Shown piece by piece: positions 51,600 through 59,705 of a stretch of 64,000 nucleotides of DNA. The notes beneath the pieces are model-generated. The model had not been told where the DNA came from, ran no database searches, and was given only the letters and a program-made list of their open reading frames with translations. The stretch lies in NCBI RefSeq assembly GCF_030381805.1, contig NZ_JAUDRH010000001.1, positions 248,001 to 312,000 on the forward strand, written 5' to 3'. Numbering within the stretch: position 1 is the stretch's first letter; the number at the start of each line of letters is the position of its first letter. The DNA comes from Chlorogloeopsis sp. ULAP01. GTDB lineage: Bacteria; Cyanobacteriota; Cyanobacteriia; Cyanobacteriales; Nostocaceae. A program made the position numbers and the translations under genes.

Positions 51600-52021
51600 T
51601 TGTAGGGCTAGGGGCTAGAGAAAATAGATGTTCATGCCCTGTTTATGTGATTGATCGCATGGGATAGCTAGATTATAGGTCAGTCAAAATAAATTAAAAA
51701 TATAGACCCCCGATTTCTATAAGAAGTTGGGGATATTTGCAGTTCTAATTAATACTTAATATAATACCATTTCACGTTAATTACGATACATATGAATTTT
51801 GCCCAGACGCGATATATGACGTCATATTGCGTCTATACACGGTTTGTATTTGTATCAATTTTTTTGTGAAATTAGTATAACTAAAAATGCCTTAATCTTA
51901 TTGGAAACTAGGAGATTTGCAATTTGTTAATATAGAGCCATTGGTCGTTAAAAATAAAACTTTAATGTAGCGGCGGATTTTAAATTTTTTAACCAAAACA
52001 TATAAATATCAAAGATAAGCC
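51600..52021. other. Intergenic region with two hairpins
   Basis: A CCCCGATTTCT...AGAAGTTGGGG hairpin lies at 51705-51735, of the terminator-like family. A GACGCGATATATGACG/CGTCATATTGCGTC inverted pair lies at 51805-51835. HIP1-like CGATC near 51650. No gene. Confidence 0.5.
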
Positions 52022-52267
52022 ATGATACAAGAAATTAGATCCAATGAACCGCAATATATTTGCGTTGTCAAGGTTGATAGTCTTACAAATAACGAAGACG
52101 AAGAAATTATGGCATTTGGTGTATCTGAGGATGATGCAAAAAATCAAGCCCAGCAATTATTAGCAAGAAATTATGAATGCAATGAATCGCAAATTTTAGA
52201 ATTAATCCAGGAGGCTAGAATTGAGCCGATAGGACAATGGTGTGCTCCTCAAGAACGTCAAGTATAG
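52022..52267 (+). CDS. Small conserved protein of unknown function
   Basis: The 81-aa product (MIQEIRSNEPQYICVVKVDSLTNNEDEEIMAFGVSEDDAKNQ) is a mixed alpha/beta single domain with an N-terminal strand followed by helices (AQQLLARNYECNESQILELIQEARI). Cys pairs do not suggest metal binding. I recall no family name. The downstream CAP protein starts about 100 bp later on the same strand. Confidence 0.65.
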   Translation: MIQEIRSNEPQYICVVKVDSLTNNEDEEIMAFGVSEDDAKNQAQQLLARNYECNESQILELIQEARIEPIGQWCAPQERQV

Positions 52268-52369
52268 CAAATTTCTAGTTAAAATTTTCTATTTATTTTA
52301 CACTCCAGAAAGTTTTTCTCTGTGTGTGAATCTAACTACATATCGGCTCATTCTCATTACTACTAAATT

Positions 52370-53080
52370 GTGAAATCGTTCATGCGTCGAATACTATTTT
52401 GGGTATTTGCTCCTGCGAGTTTCCTAACCGGATGCTCTGTTGAGCAAGTATTTCAACCTAAATCTATTACTTCTGAAGTACCCCAAACAAACTCTGACTT
52501 AATGACAAGAGGAAAAACCCTCTCGCCATTGGAACAACAAGTGATTGCCGAAATGAATCAGGCAAGGACAAATCCCGCAGGTTATGCGGCAGTATTGGAA
52601 AACTACAGAAAACGCTTTGCAGGTAATCGAGTCAGAATTTCTCAAAATGTTTATTTACAAACTCAAGAAGGTGTCAAAGCTGTCGATGAAGCGATCGCCT
52701 TTCTTAAATCTGTCCGTCCTATATCAAGCTTAACTGCATCTGTTGGTATGTCTTTGGCAGCGAGAGATCATGTTAAAGATCAAGGAGCAAAAGGCATAAC
52801 AGGGCATTACGGTAGCGACGGTAGCGATCCCTTTACTCGCATTAGCCGTTACGGTAGTTGGCAAAAAACTGCTGGTGAGAACATCAGCTATGGTTCCTAC
52901 ACGGCACAAGATATTGTCATGCAGTTAATTATCGATGATGGAGTGCGCGATCGCGGTCATCGCCAAAATATGTTTAACTCTGCTTTTAAGACAACAGGGG
53001 TTGCTTTTGGCATTCATAGCACCTACAGGCAGATGTGCGTTATTACTTATGCAGGGGCATATGTAGAAAAATCGGTTTAA
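52370..53080 (+). CDS. CAP-domain (SCP/PR-1-like) lipoprotein
   Basis: The 236-aa product starts with GTG at 52370 (MKSFMRRILFWVF); ATG at 52382 is an alternative start. A lipobox-like FLTGC places a lipidated cysteine at about residue 22. The CAP domain follows: LSPLEQQVIAEMNQARTNPAGYA, AARDHVKDQGAKGITGHYGSDG, RYGSWQKTAGENISYGSYTAQDI, GVRDRGHRQNMFNSAFKTTGVAF. The conserved His and Glu are present. Bacterial CAP proteins act extracellularly and bind small molecules or peptides; the substrate here is unknown. The alpha/beta hydrolase follows 44 bp later. Confidence 0.85.
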   Translation: MKSFMRRILFWVFAPASFLTGCSVEQVFQPKSITSEVPQTNSDLMTRGKTLSPLEQQVIAEMNQARTNPAGYAAVLENYRKRFAGNRVRISQNVYLQTQEGVKAVDEAIAFLKSVRPISSLTASVGMSLAARDHVKDQGAKGITGHYGSDGSDPFTRISRYGSWQKTAGENISYGSYTAQDIVMQLIIDDGVRDRGHRQNMFNSAFKTTGVAFGIHSTYRQMCVITYAGAYVEKSV

Positions 53081-53124
53081 TATTTAATGACAAAATTAGA
53101 AAATATAGAACACATGAACTAAAT

Positions 53125-53994
53125 ATGAGTACGGAAAGATTAGATCGCAAAATTAACTCCACCTCACCTGCTGTGAATCTCAATGTCCATATCCAGGGTA
53201 CAGGCTTTCCTATTCTTTGCTTACACGGACATCCTGGTTCTGGCTCTAGTCTTTCTGTTTTTACCAATCACCTCTCAAACCGCTTTCAAACTATCGCCCC
53301 TGACTTACGTGGCTATGGCAAAAGCCGCTTTTATGACAATTTTGATATGACTGACCATTTGATAGACTTAGAGGCGCTTCTAGACCGCTTAAATATTGAT
53401 AAATGCTTGATATTGGGATGGTCATTAGGTGGGATTTTAGCAATAGAATTGGCGCTACGACTACCAGAGCGCGTTAGCGGACTAATTTTGGTGGCAACAG
53501 CAGCTAGACCGCGCGGTAATCATCCGCCTGTGAGTTGGCAGGATAATGTTTATACTGGAGTTGCCTCCCTCTTGAATTGGATCAAACCAAGTTGGGATTG
53601 GAATATCGAGACTTTTGGTAAGCGATCGCTATTTCGTTATCTCATTCAACAACACACGCCTACTACCTATAGCTATATAGCCAAAGACGCTGTGCCAGCT
53701 TATTTACAAACTTCACCTGCTGCAACTCGCGCTCTCTATACGGCAATCAAAGCAGGATACAATCGAGTAGCCGATCTCAATCAGATTCAGTGTCCTACTT
53801 TGGTACTTTTTGGCGATCAAGATTGCCATATTACAGCTGATTCCAGCTTAGAAACAGCCAAAAGCCTCAACAATTGTTATTGGCAATGTTATGCCAATAC
53901 CGCCCATCTTTTCCCATGGGAAATACCCACTCAAGTGCTGAGTGATATTGATCATTGGCTGAGAGCGCATCCACAAGTGGTTAACTATAGCTAA
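53125..53994 (+). CDS. Alpha/beta hydrolase
   Basis: The start is the ATG at 53125 (MSTERLDRKINSTSP); the upstream extension overlaps the CAP gene's end. The 289-aa product has a complete triad: Ser in LGWSLGGILAIELAL, Asp in FGDQDCHITADS and His in NTAHLFPWEIP. The oxyanion-side HGHPGSGSS lies near the N-terminus. The family covers many reactions (haloperoxidase, epoxide hydrolase, lactonase), so the substrate is not predictable. The stop lies inside a heptamer tandem repeat. Confidence 0.88.
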   Translation: MSTERLDRKINSTSPAVNLNVHIQGTGFPILCLHGHPGSGSSLSVFTNHLSNRFQTIAPDLRGYGKSRFYDNFDMTDHLIDLEALLDRLNIDKCLILGWSLGGILAIELALRLPERVSGLILVATAARPRGNHPPVSWQDNVYTGVASLLNWIKPSWDWNIETFGKRSLFRYLIQQHTPTTYSYIAKDAVPAYLQTSPAATRALYTAIKAGYNRVADLNQIQCPTLVLFGDQDCHITADSSLETAKSLNNCYWQCYANTAHLFPWEIPTQVLSDIDHWLRAHPQVVNYS

Positions 53995-54018
53995 TAGCTA
54001 TTAGCTATTAGCTATTAA
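53985..54018. repeat. Heptamer tandem repeat (STRR-type, CTATTAG)
   Basis: About five units of a CTATTAG-like heptamer run from 53985 to 54018. Such short tandem heptamers are common in heterocystous cyanobacteria. The final codons and the stop of the hydrolase gene lie within the first units. Confidence 0.85.
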
Positions 54019-54040
54019 CACTTAGCAATTAGCCTATAAA

Positions 54041-54343
54041 TTACATTTGACCGCTAAAGGCAGGCCTTACTTTACGGTCAACTCTTTCCCCCAAGTCTTC
54101 GGCAATAGTTAAATTATCAGGTTTGCAGCGCTTAACGTTCACAATTATGCCTTGCGCTCCTTCCTGTTCCAAATCTTCTACATAACCTTTCATGGCAGCT
54201 TTTGCATCCGCAGAATTCAAAAATGGGCCAAAGTAGTAGGTGCAGCGGGGATTTTGTGTGACAACCTCTACCCACCAAGCCAAGCCAAAGCTCTGGAATG
54301 CGTTAATCAACAATTCCTTAAAGTCATCCAAAATATTTTTCAT
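54041..54343 (-). CDS. DUF1816 protein
   Basis: The 100-aa product matches the cyanobacterial DUF1816 family: WWVEVVTQNPRCTYYFGPFLNSADAKAAMKGYVEDLEQEGAQGIIVNVKRCKPDNLTI. The family is mostly cyanobacterial and often linked to phycobilisome or light responses, without a proven role. It is a single gene on the minus strand, 68 bp from the rlmB stop. Confidence 0.88.
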   Translation of the reverse strand: MKNILDDFKELLINAFQSFGLAWWVEVVTQNPRCTYYFGPFLNSADAKAAMKGYVEDLEQEGAQGIIVNVKRCKPDNLTIAEDLGERVDRKVRPAFSGQM

Positions 54344-54411
54344 GGTTTTCGCTGATTTATAGGGTTTTAAAGGTTTGCTGCTAATTTTCTTTTACATTTC
54401 TTTATACTCTG

Positions 54412-55464
54412 TTACTCTTCTTTTTTCCAGTGAGTTCTCTGTAGTTTATCGAAATGCAGTGTATTTATCCATCTTTTGCGATAAATTTCATACAACGCCA
54501 TACCTATTGCGACAGATGCATTTAGGCTAGGGGTTTTACCCTGTAAGGGAATTGATACCAGAACATCGCAGTAGCGTTGTGTTAACATACTCAGCCCTTC
54601 ACCTTCTGAGCCGACTACCAAAACGATAGCACCACTGAAATCTACTGTATGTATCGGTTTGCTCACATCGGCAGCTGTACCGTAAATCCAAAAGCCTGCG
54701 GCTTTCAATTCTTCCAAAGCGCGGTGCAGATTCACTACTCTAGCAACAGGAAAATTTTCTAACGCGCCAGCTGCTACTTTCATGACTGTAGAAGTGATCC
54801 CAGTTGCTCGGCGTTGGGGGATCACTAATCCTTGAGCACCGATCGCTTCGGCTGTGCGAATAATTGCCCCTAAGTTATGGGGATCTGTGATTCCATCAGC
54901 AGCAACAATTACCGGATCGGTGACAGCTTTTGCCTGTTCAATTAATTCATGTAAATCAATATAGTCGTAGGGAGCAATTTGTGCTGCTATCCCTTGGTGA
55001 TTGGCTTGCTCGGTAATTTGATCTAGGCGCTTGGGATCAACTTCGTCCACAATTGCGCCATTTTCCTTTGCTTGTAAAATCAGAGAGTGAAAACGAGAGT
55101 CATAACGCAAGCGGGGAGTAATCCAAATCCGGTTAAGACGACGCTGACTTTCCAAGGCACTTAACACCGGATGACGACCGTAAATGAGATCGCTATCTTG
55201 TGTTTGCTTTCTGGTTGGTTCCCTATCTGGAGCTTGCCTTCTGGTTAGTTCTGTGTCTTTTGTTTGTCTTCTAATTGGTTCGCTATCTAGAGCTTGCTTT
55301 TTAATCGGCTCCTTACTGGATATTTGCTTTTTAATTGGCTCTTCATGGGTACCTTTAAAAGTGCGAAGAGTTTTAGAAACGACTCGTTTGCCCTTCAATT
55401 TTAAGGTTTGCCCACGATTCGTTTCACCAGAAGTCTTAATTACTTTTTTTGTTTTATGCGCCAT
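54412..55464 (-). CDS. rlmB: 23S rRNA 2'-O-methyltransferase of the RlmB/TrmH (SPOUT) family with a repetitive N-terminal tail
   Basis: The 350-aa product has the RNA-binding N domain (DLIYGRHPVLSALESQRRLNRIWITPRL) and the SPOUT knot: DGITDPHNLGAIIRTAEAIGAQGLVIPQRRATG, LVVGSEGEGLSML and IPLQGKTPSLNASVAIGMALYEIYRKR. RlmB methylates G2251 of 23S rRNA using SAM. Before the enzyme lies a tail of about 95 residues with five or so near-repeats of EPIKKQ/EPIRRQ-type decapeptides, encoded by tandem DNA repeats of about 30 bp. The mini-RNase III gene is upstream on the same strand; both act on 23S rRNA. Confidence 0.93.
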   Translation of the reverse strand: MAHKTKKVIKTSGETNRGQTLKLKGKRVVSKTLRTFKGTHEEPIKKQISSKEPIKKQALDSEPIRRQTKDTELTRRQAPDREPTRKQTQDSDLIYGRHPVLSALESQRRLNRIWITPRLRYDSRFHSLILQAKENGAIVDEVDPKRLDQITEQANHQGIAAQIAPYDYIDLHELIEQAKAVTDPVIVAADGITDPHNLGAIIRTAEAIGAQGLVIPQRRATGITSTVMKVAAGALENFPVARVVNLHRALEELKAAGFWIYGTAADVSKPIHTVDFSGAIVLVVGSEGEGLSMLTQRYCDVLVSIPLQGKTPSLNASVAIGMALYEIYRKRWINTLHFDKLQRTHWKKEE

Positions 55465-55550
55465 ATCAAAGTCTTGGGTTATGCGTAGGAGTGGGCATCC
55501 CTAATTCACTTATCATCTCAATTTACCGAACCAAGATAAGGTATTTATAA

Positions 55551-56030
55551 CTACTTTTCTAAATGTAGTTTTTGTAGTAGTTCGGTTAAGCGTTGATAAT
55601 TGGTGAGGTATAGGTAGCCAATTAAAGTCTCTAAACTTGTTGCTTGTTGATAAGTTTCGGGATCAACTCTTTTTGGACGTCCTGTGGCGGCATTTCGACC
55701 CCTTCGGACAATTTCTAACTCGTTTTGTTGTAAATGCGGCATGAGCGATCGCAAATGCAGCGCCTGCTTTTCTGCTCGAACTTGTGCCACAACTAATCGA
55801 TGATAGGCTTCACTTCGCTGAGGTGGCAGTAAATAGAACATTCTAACATAAAATTCATAAATAGCGTCTCCCAGGTATGCCAAAGCCGCAGGGGAAAGTT
55901 GTTGCAGTTGTGCCTGGGGAATTTGTTGAGATATATGCTCTGTGCTTGCCTTCAGTGTTTGGCACCAAGATGAATCTGGCTTGGAAGGCTCATCTTGCTC
56001 GTGTAATGGCTTTTCCTCCTTTGCTTTCAC
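55551..56030 (-). CDS. mrnC: Mini-ribonuclease III
   Basis: The 159-aa product is a stand-alone RNase III catalytic domain: LSPAALAYLGDAIYEFYVRMFYLLPPQRSEAYH, VRAEKQALHLRSLMPHLQQNELEIVRRGRNA and ATSLETLIGYLYLTNYQRLTELL. The acidic residues (D in LGD, E in ETLIGYLY) are kept. There is no dsRNA-binding domain, as is typical. It matures the 3' and 5' ends of 23S rRNA precursor. It is 86 bp upstream of rlmB on the same strand. Confidence 0.93.
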   Translation of the reverse strand: MKAKEEKPLHEQDEPSKPDSSWCQTLKASTEHISQQIPQAQLQQLSPAALAYLGDAIYEFYVRMFYLLPPQRSEAYHRLVVAQVRAEKQALHLRSLMPHLQQNELEIVRRGRNAATGRPKRVDPETYQQATSLETLIGYLYLTNYQRLTELLQKLHLEK

Positions 56031-56491
56031 AAATTAATCATTCCTGGTTGTCTATTTTTGGAAGGCTTTATTTGCTGATTTACTCTTGAGTGCAAACTGT
56101 AGTGCAGGTTTATCAAGCATAAATCCAGGCTACAAAATCAACTCACTAATTTTAGCGTTTTCATCCGGCATTAGCATTTTGTCAACTGCGGGTTGAAAGA
56201 ATATTTGGCGAGAAAATGAAAATTTTTGGAAGCTGCTGCTTAAAGAATCATACTCAGGATATGTTTTTCAAAAAGGAAGTTTTTCTTAGCATAGAATGAA
56301 CTCTAGAGGTGTGAAACAGATAATTTTGATTTTTTATACTTTTTTTGGGATTGTTCTCTACATCAATTTCGACTTCATTTCTGTAGATTTTGAAATTTGA
56401 AGTTCATCCTCAATTCCTGTGGATAAAAATTAAGCTATCCGATGTTTAAATCTGGATAGCTAATTTCAACTCATCGGTCAAGCAATCAAGA
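56031..56491. other. AT-rich intergenic region with a terminator at its right end
   Basis: No gene was found in this 461-bp stretch. The hairpin at 56433-56461 terminates the STAS gene. The remainder probably contains the mini-RNase III promoter. Confidence 0.45.
56433..56461 (-). terminator. Terminator of the STAS gene
   Basis: AGCTATCC (56433-56440) pairs with GGATAGCT (56454-56461). On the minus strand the stem is followed by TAATTTTT, giving a T-rich tail. It lies 31 nt after the STAS stop. Confidence 0.7.
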
Positions 56492-56887
56492 CTACTTGAT
56501 GTTTTCTAGAGCCGCTTCAACTGATGGTTGCAGGGAGAGAAACTTCTCTAAGCGAACAAGCTTGACTGTTTGAGTCACACGGGCATTGGTGACAATTTGC
56601 AAAGTACCGTTGGAGTTCTGCGCCTGCTTGGCTAGCTGCACCAGAGCGCCCAAGCCAGAACTGTCAACAAAGTCAATTTGTGAGAGATCCAGAATAATGT
56701 GCTTTGGTCCCTCATCAATCTTACTTCCGAGAACTTTGCGAAATGTCGGTTCGGAAAAAGCATCTAACAAACCTGTGAGGCGGAATAGCTGACAGTTATC
56801 CCGGACTTCACGAGTACCTCTCAGGCTCACGGTTAGATTTAGTGGTTCAGCAATAATTCCCTCCTCATAGTTATGGTGAACGCTCAA
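56492..56887 (-). CDS. STAS-domain anti-sigma factor antagonist
   Basis: The 131-aa product shows LTVSLRGTREVRDNCQLFRLTGLLDAFSEPTFRKVLGSKIDEGPKHIILDLSQIDFVDSSGLGALVQLAK. DSSGLGAL contains the Ser phosphorylated by a partner RsbW-like kinase in the family. The domain controls an anti-sigma or kinase partner; cyanobacteria use such proteins in stress and c-di-GMP-linked signalling. No kinase partner gene is adjacent. A terminator follows. Confidence 0.9.
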   Translation of the reverse strand: MSVHHNYEEGIIAEPLNLTVSLRGTREVRDNCQLFRLTGLLDAFSEPTFRKVLGSKIDEGPKHIILDLSQIDFVDSSGLGALVQLAKQAQNSNGTLQIVTNARVTQTVKLVRLEKFLSLQPSVEAALENIK

Positions 56888-56995
56888 GTATAGATGGTTT
56901 TTGTGGAAGTTGTCTACATTGGGTACAGGGGATCGGGGATCGGGTATTAAGGTTTCTTTGTTCCTAGTCCCTAGTCCCTAGTCCTTTCTCCATTT

Positions 56996-58168
56996 TTACT
57001 TTACTTCAGCCGTTTCTGCTTGACGCGCCGATCGCATTATTTGGACAAACTCTTCAAACAAATAATCGGCATCGTGGGGGCCTGGAGATGCTTCTGGATG
57101 GTACTGTACTGAGAATACAGGTAAGTTTTTGTGACGTACACCAGCTACCGTGCGATCATTCAAGTTGAGGTGGCTAATTTCCACAACTTGTTGGGGCAGA
57201 GAATCTGGATCAAGTGCAAAACTGTGGTTTTGGCTGGTAATTTCCACTCTTCGCTGTAACCCTGCGGGCTGATTTAAACCACGGTGTCCAAATTTAAGTT
57301 TAAATGTTTCTGCTCCCAAGGCATGACCTAAAATCTGGTGTCCCATACAAATGCCAAACATCGGTTTTTGAGCTGATAGTAGCGCCTTAGTAGTTTCAAT
57401 TCCTTCGGTAACAGCAGCTGGATCACCAGGGCCATTAGAAAGAAAGATTCCATCTGGATTGTATTTGAGAATTTCCTCTGCTGGAGTATCAGCAGGTACG
57501 ACAATCACCCGACAGTTGTAACTGGCCAAGCGCCGCAAGATATTACGCTTGATCCCAAAATCCAAGGCTACAACAGTTAATGTTTCCCCTGGATTGGCTG
57601 TGGCATCAGGATTAAATTCCCAAACAGAGTCAGTAGGCTCTAACCATTCATAAACCTTTTGTGTAGTCACTTCGCGGACAAGATTTAATCCCCTCATGCT
57701 TGGAGCTGCTAGTACTTTTTCTAACAGTTCTGCTTCATCCATAATCTCTGTAGAAATACCGCCATTCATAGCCCCAAAGTTGCGAATTTTACGCGTCAGG
57801 GCGCGGGTATCAATACCATAAATGCCGGGAATTTGGTGTTGTTTGAGATAGTCAGGCAAAGATTGTGTAGAGCGCCAGTTACTTGGGCGCATACAAATAT
57901 TGCGGGCGATCGCTCCTCGCACTTGCGGTTGTTGTGATTCCTCATCCTCTTGATTAACGCCTGTGTTCCCCAATTCAGGATAAGTAAAAACTACTATCTG
58001 ACCACAGTAACTAGGATCGGTCAACACTTCTTGATATCCGGTCATACCAGTGTTAAACACCACTTCTCCAACCACGGTACCCATTGCGCCAAAAGACCAA
58101 CCGCGATAACTAGTTCCATCAGCAAGTACAAAGAGAGCAGGTGTTGCATCAAGCAGGGGCATAAGCAA
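56996..58168 (-). CDS. carA: Carbamoyl-phosphate synthase small subunit
   Basis: The 390-aa product is a full-length CarA. The N-terminal domain has ALFVLADGTSYRGWSFGAMGTVVGEVVFNTGMTGYQEVLTDPSYCGQ. The class I GATase has nucleophile Cys in MFGICMGHQILGHALG and the His/Glu pair in QYHPEASPGP. It releases ammonia from glutamine for carbamoyl phosphate (arginine and pyrimidine synthesis) with CarB. It is separated from the upstream protease gene by the structured region at 58350. Confidence 0.97.
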   Translation of the reverse strand: MLMPLLDATPALFVLADGTSYRGWSFGAMGTVVGEVVFNTGMTGYQEVLTDPSYCGQIVVFTYPELGNTGVNQEDEESQQPQVRGAIARNICMRPSNWRSTQSLPDYLKQHQIPGIYGIDTRALTRKIRNFGAMNGGISTEIMDEAELLEKVLAAPSMRGLNLVREVTTQKVYEWLEPTDSVWEFNPDATANPGETLTVVALDFGIKRNILRRLASYNCRVIVVPADTPAEEILKYNPDGIFLSNGPGDPAAVTEGIETTKALLSAQKPMFGICMGHQILGHALGAETFKLKFGHRGLNQPAGLQRRVEITSQNHSFALDPDSLPQQVVEISHLNLNDRTVAGVRHKNLPVFSVQYHPEASPGPHDADYLFEEFVQIMRSARQAETAEVK

Positions 58169-58349
58169 TTCTTATTGTAAAAACAAGCAGCAATTCGTCA
58201 ATTCTATTTTGTTAACGGACTTCAGGATAGTAAAGCAAAACTTAAAGAATTATGAACTAGGTTTTGGATACTGATTTTCGTCATAATTTATGCCGCATTA
58301 ATTTTAACCTAATTCAACTAAAAATTTTTCATGGGTGCTAGTGCTGCTG

Positions 58350-58600
58350 TGATATATTAGAGAGTGCGTCACAGGCCGAAAAATCGCGCTTAACGTTAAG
58401 CGTAGGATACATGAATGGCTAGAAAGTAATAATGGTAAGAATGTAGGGAAAGTCCTCTGCTCAAAATGCTTAGAAATTTAAATACCGTAAAGTTGAGCAT
58501 ATAATACTGCTCAAAATTTATTAGCGGACAGGGCAATCGAAGCCGTTTCTTCGGCCTCTACCCTACAACGCAGGGTAAACCCCTGGTAAAAGCCAGTGGG
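58350..58600 (+). ncRNA. Candidate structured RNA or leader upstream of the aspartyl protease gene
   Basis: This gene-free stretch is unusually rich in local structure. CGCTTAACG/CGTTAAGCG is a perfect 16-nt palindrome at 58387-58402. Further stems are CGAAG/CTTCG (58538-58553), TACCCT/AGGGTA (58559-58577) and CCCCTGG/CCAGTGGG (58580-58600). GGGAAAGTCC (58446) and GGTAAACCCC (58575) resemble two conserved blocks of RNase P RNA, in the same order, but the rest of that RNA (the 3' P4 strand) is absent. It could be a riboswitch-like leader, a small RNA or a decayed copy. No known RNA family was matched. Confidence 0.4.
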
Positions 58601-58619
58601 CAATGCATTACAAATAATT

Positions 58620-59705
58620 ATGCTTCAGTCTTCTTTATCCCAAGCTGCGCTAATTTTTCTCTCTACGACAATGGTGGTTTTCGCTGTTGCCTGTCGCGAA
58701 GATAAACAAACAGTTGTAACGGCTTATAAGCAAGAGTCTAAACCAACGGCATCCAGTAGATTTGAACCTGACACCACAAAACTGGCACCAACTGCAAGCC
58801 CAGAACAAGTCAAAACTTCTGATGAATTGGCAGCCAGTATTTTTGGATTAGGGCTAGATAAAGCTGCCAGCGCCCATACTATCAGCCAATCGGCTCAATC
58901 TACAGAAGATTGGAATCTCGTGGCAAGTCAATATCAAGATGCGATCGCGCTGATGAAGCAAGTGGAACGCCACAGTGCCTACTTTGAGATCGCTCAAACC
59001 AAAATTCTGGAATACCAACGCTTGTCGAGATCCGCTCAACAGCAAGCTTCTCCTATTGTTTTACCAGCACCGAAAGTCAAACCACAGAAGTTAATAGTTG
59101 CCACTCCAAAAACATCCTTCACACCCAAGCCTCCACAACTACCTCCCCCAGTAAAAGCAGAACAACAAACGCAGCCTTCGCCGACTGCTTTAGATACTAT
59201 AAACAATCAACAACAGATATTTGTTACCCCTAATACCAAACGTAGCGAACCAGTAGTATTTGTTGCTCCAATCAAACGCCGAGTAGGAGGCACACCTATC
59301 ATCGAAGTCACCTTTAATGGTGAGCAACAATTTGAGATGATTGTGGATACGGGAGCAAGTGGCACTGTCATCACCCAACCAATGGCAGCTGCCTTGGGAG
59401 TTGTGCCTGTAGGAAAAGCAAAGGCAAACACTGCCAGTGCCAAAGCTGTAGAATTTCCCGTGGGCTATGTAAATTCAATCGAAGCTGGCGGGATAACTGT
59501 CACGAAAGTGGGAGTAGCGATCGCTGGTTCAGAACTGGAAACAGGACTGCTGGGACACGACTTTTTTGGTGACTACGAGATCACAATTAAGCGTGATGTT
59601 GTAGAATTTCGCCCCCCATCTCACTCGCAGCAACTCAATTCTCCAGAAACTGGACTAACTGTTCCAACTTCGCCCAAGCCACGCCGCTTTGAAGAATATC
59701 CTTAG
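58620..59705 (+). CDS. Retroviral-type (clan AA) aspartyl protease, secreted or lipoprotein
   Basis: The start is the ATG at 58620 (MLQSSLSQAALIFLSTTMVV); a GTG upstream would extend it into the hairpin. The 361-aa product has a hydrophobic leader with a cysteine at residue 25, possibly lipidated. A Pro/Thr/Gln-rich linker follows (about 130-215), then a single-domain aspartyl protease with EMIVDTGASGTVIT as active-site loop and GLLGHDFFGDYEITI. Such domains dimerise to form an active site. The substrate is unknown. The last 71 bases overlap the 3' end of trpD on the other strand. Confidence 0.85.
   Translation: MLQSSLSQAALIFLSTTMVVFAVACREDKQTVVTAYKQESKPTASSRFEPDTTKLAPTASPEQVKTSDELAASIFGLGLDKAASAHTISQSAQSTEDWNLVASQYQDAIALMKQVERHSAYFEIAQTKILEYQRLSRSAQQQASPIVLPAPKVKPQKLIVATPKTSFTPKPPQLPPPVKAEQQTQPSPTALDTINNQQQIFVTPNTKRSEPVVFVAPIKRRVGGTPIIEVTFNGEQQFEMIVDTGASGTVITQPMAAALGVVPVGKAKANTASAKAVEFPVGYVNSIEAGGITVTKVGVAIAGSELETGLLGHDFFGDYEITIKRDVVEFRPPSHSQQLNSPETGLTVPTSPKPRRFEEYP

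Noticed and set aside
58350..58620. RNase P RNA (rnpB)
   Set aside because: Only two short blocks fit; the 3' conserved P4 strand and the remaining 100 or more nt are replaced by protease coding sequence.
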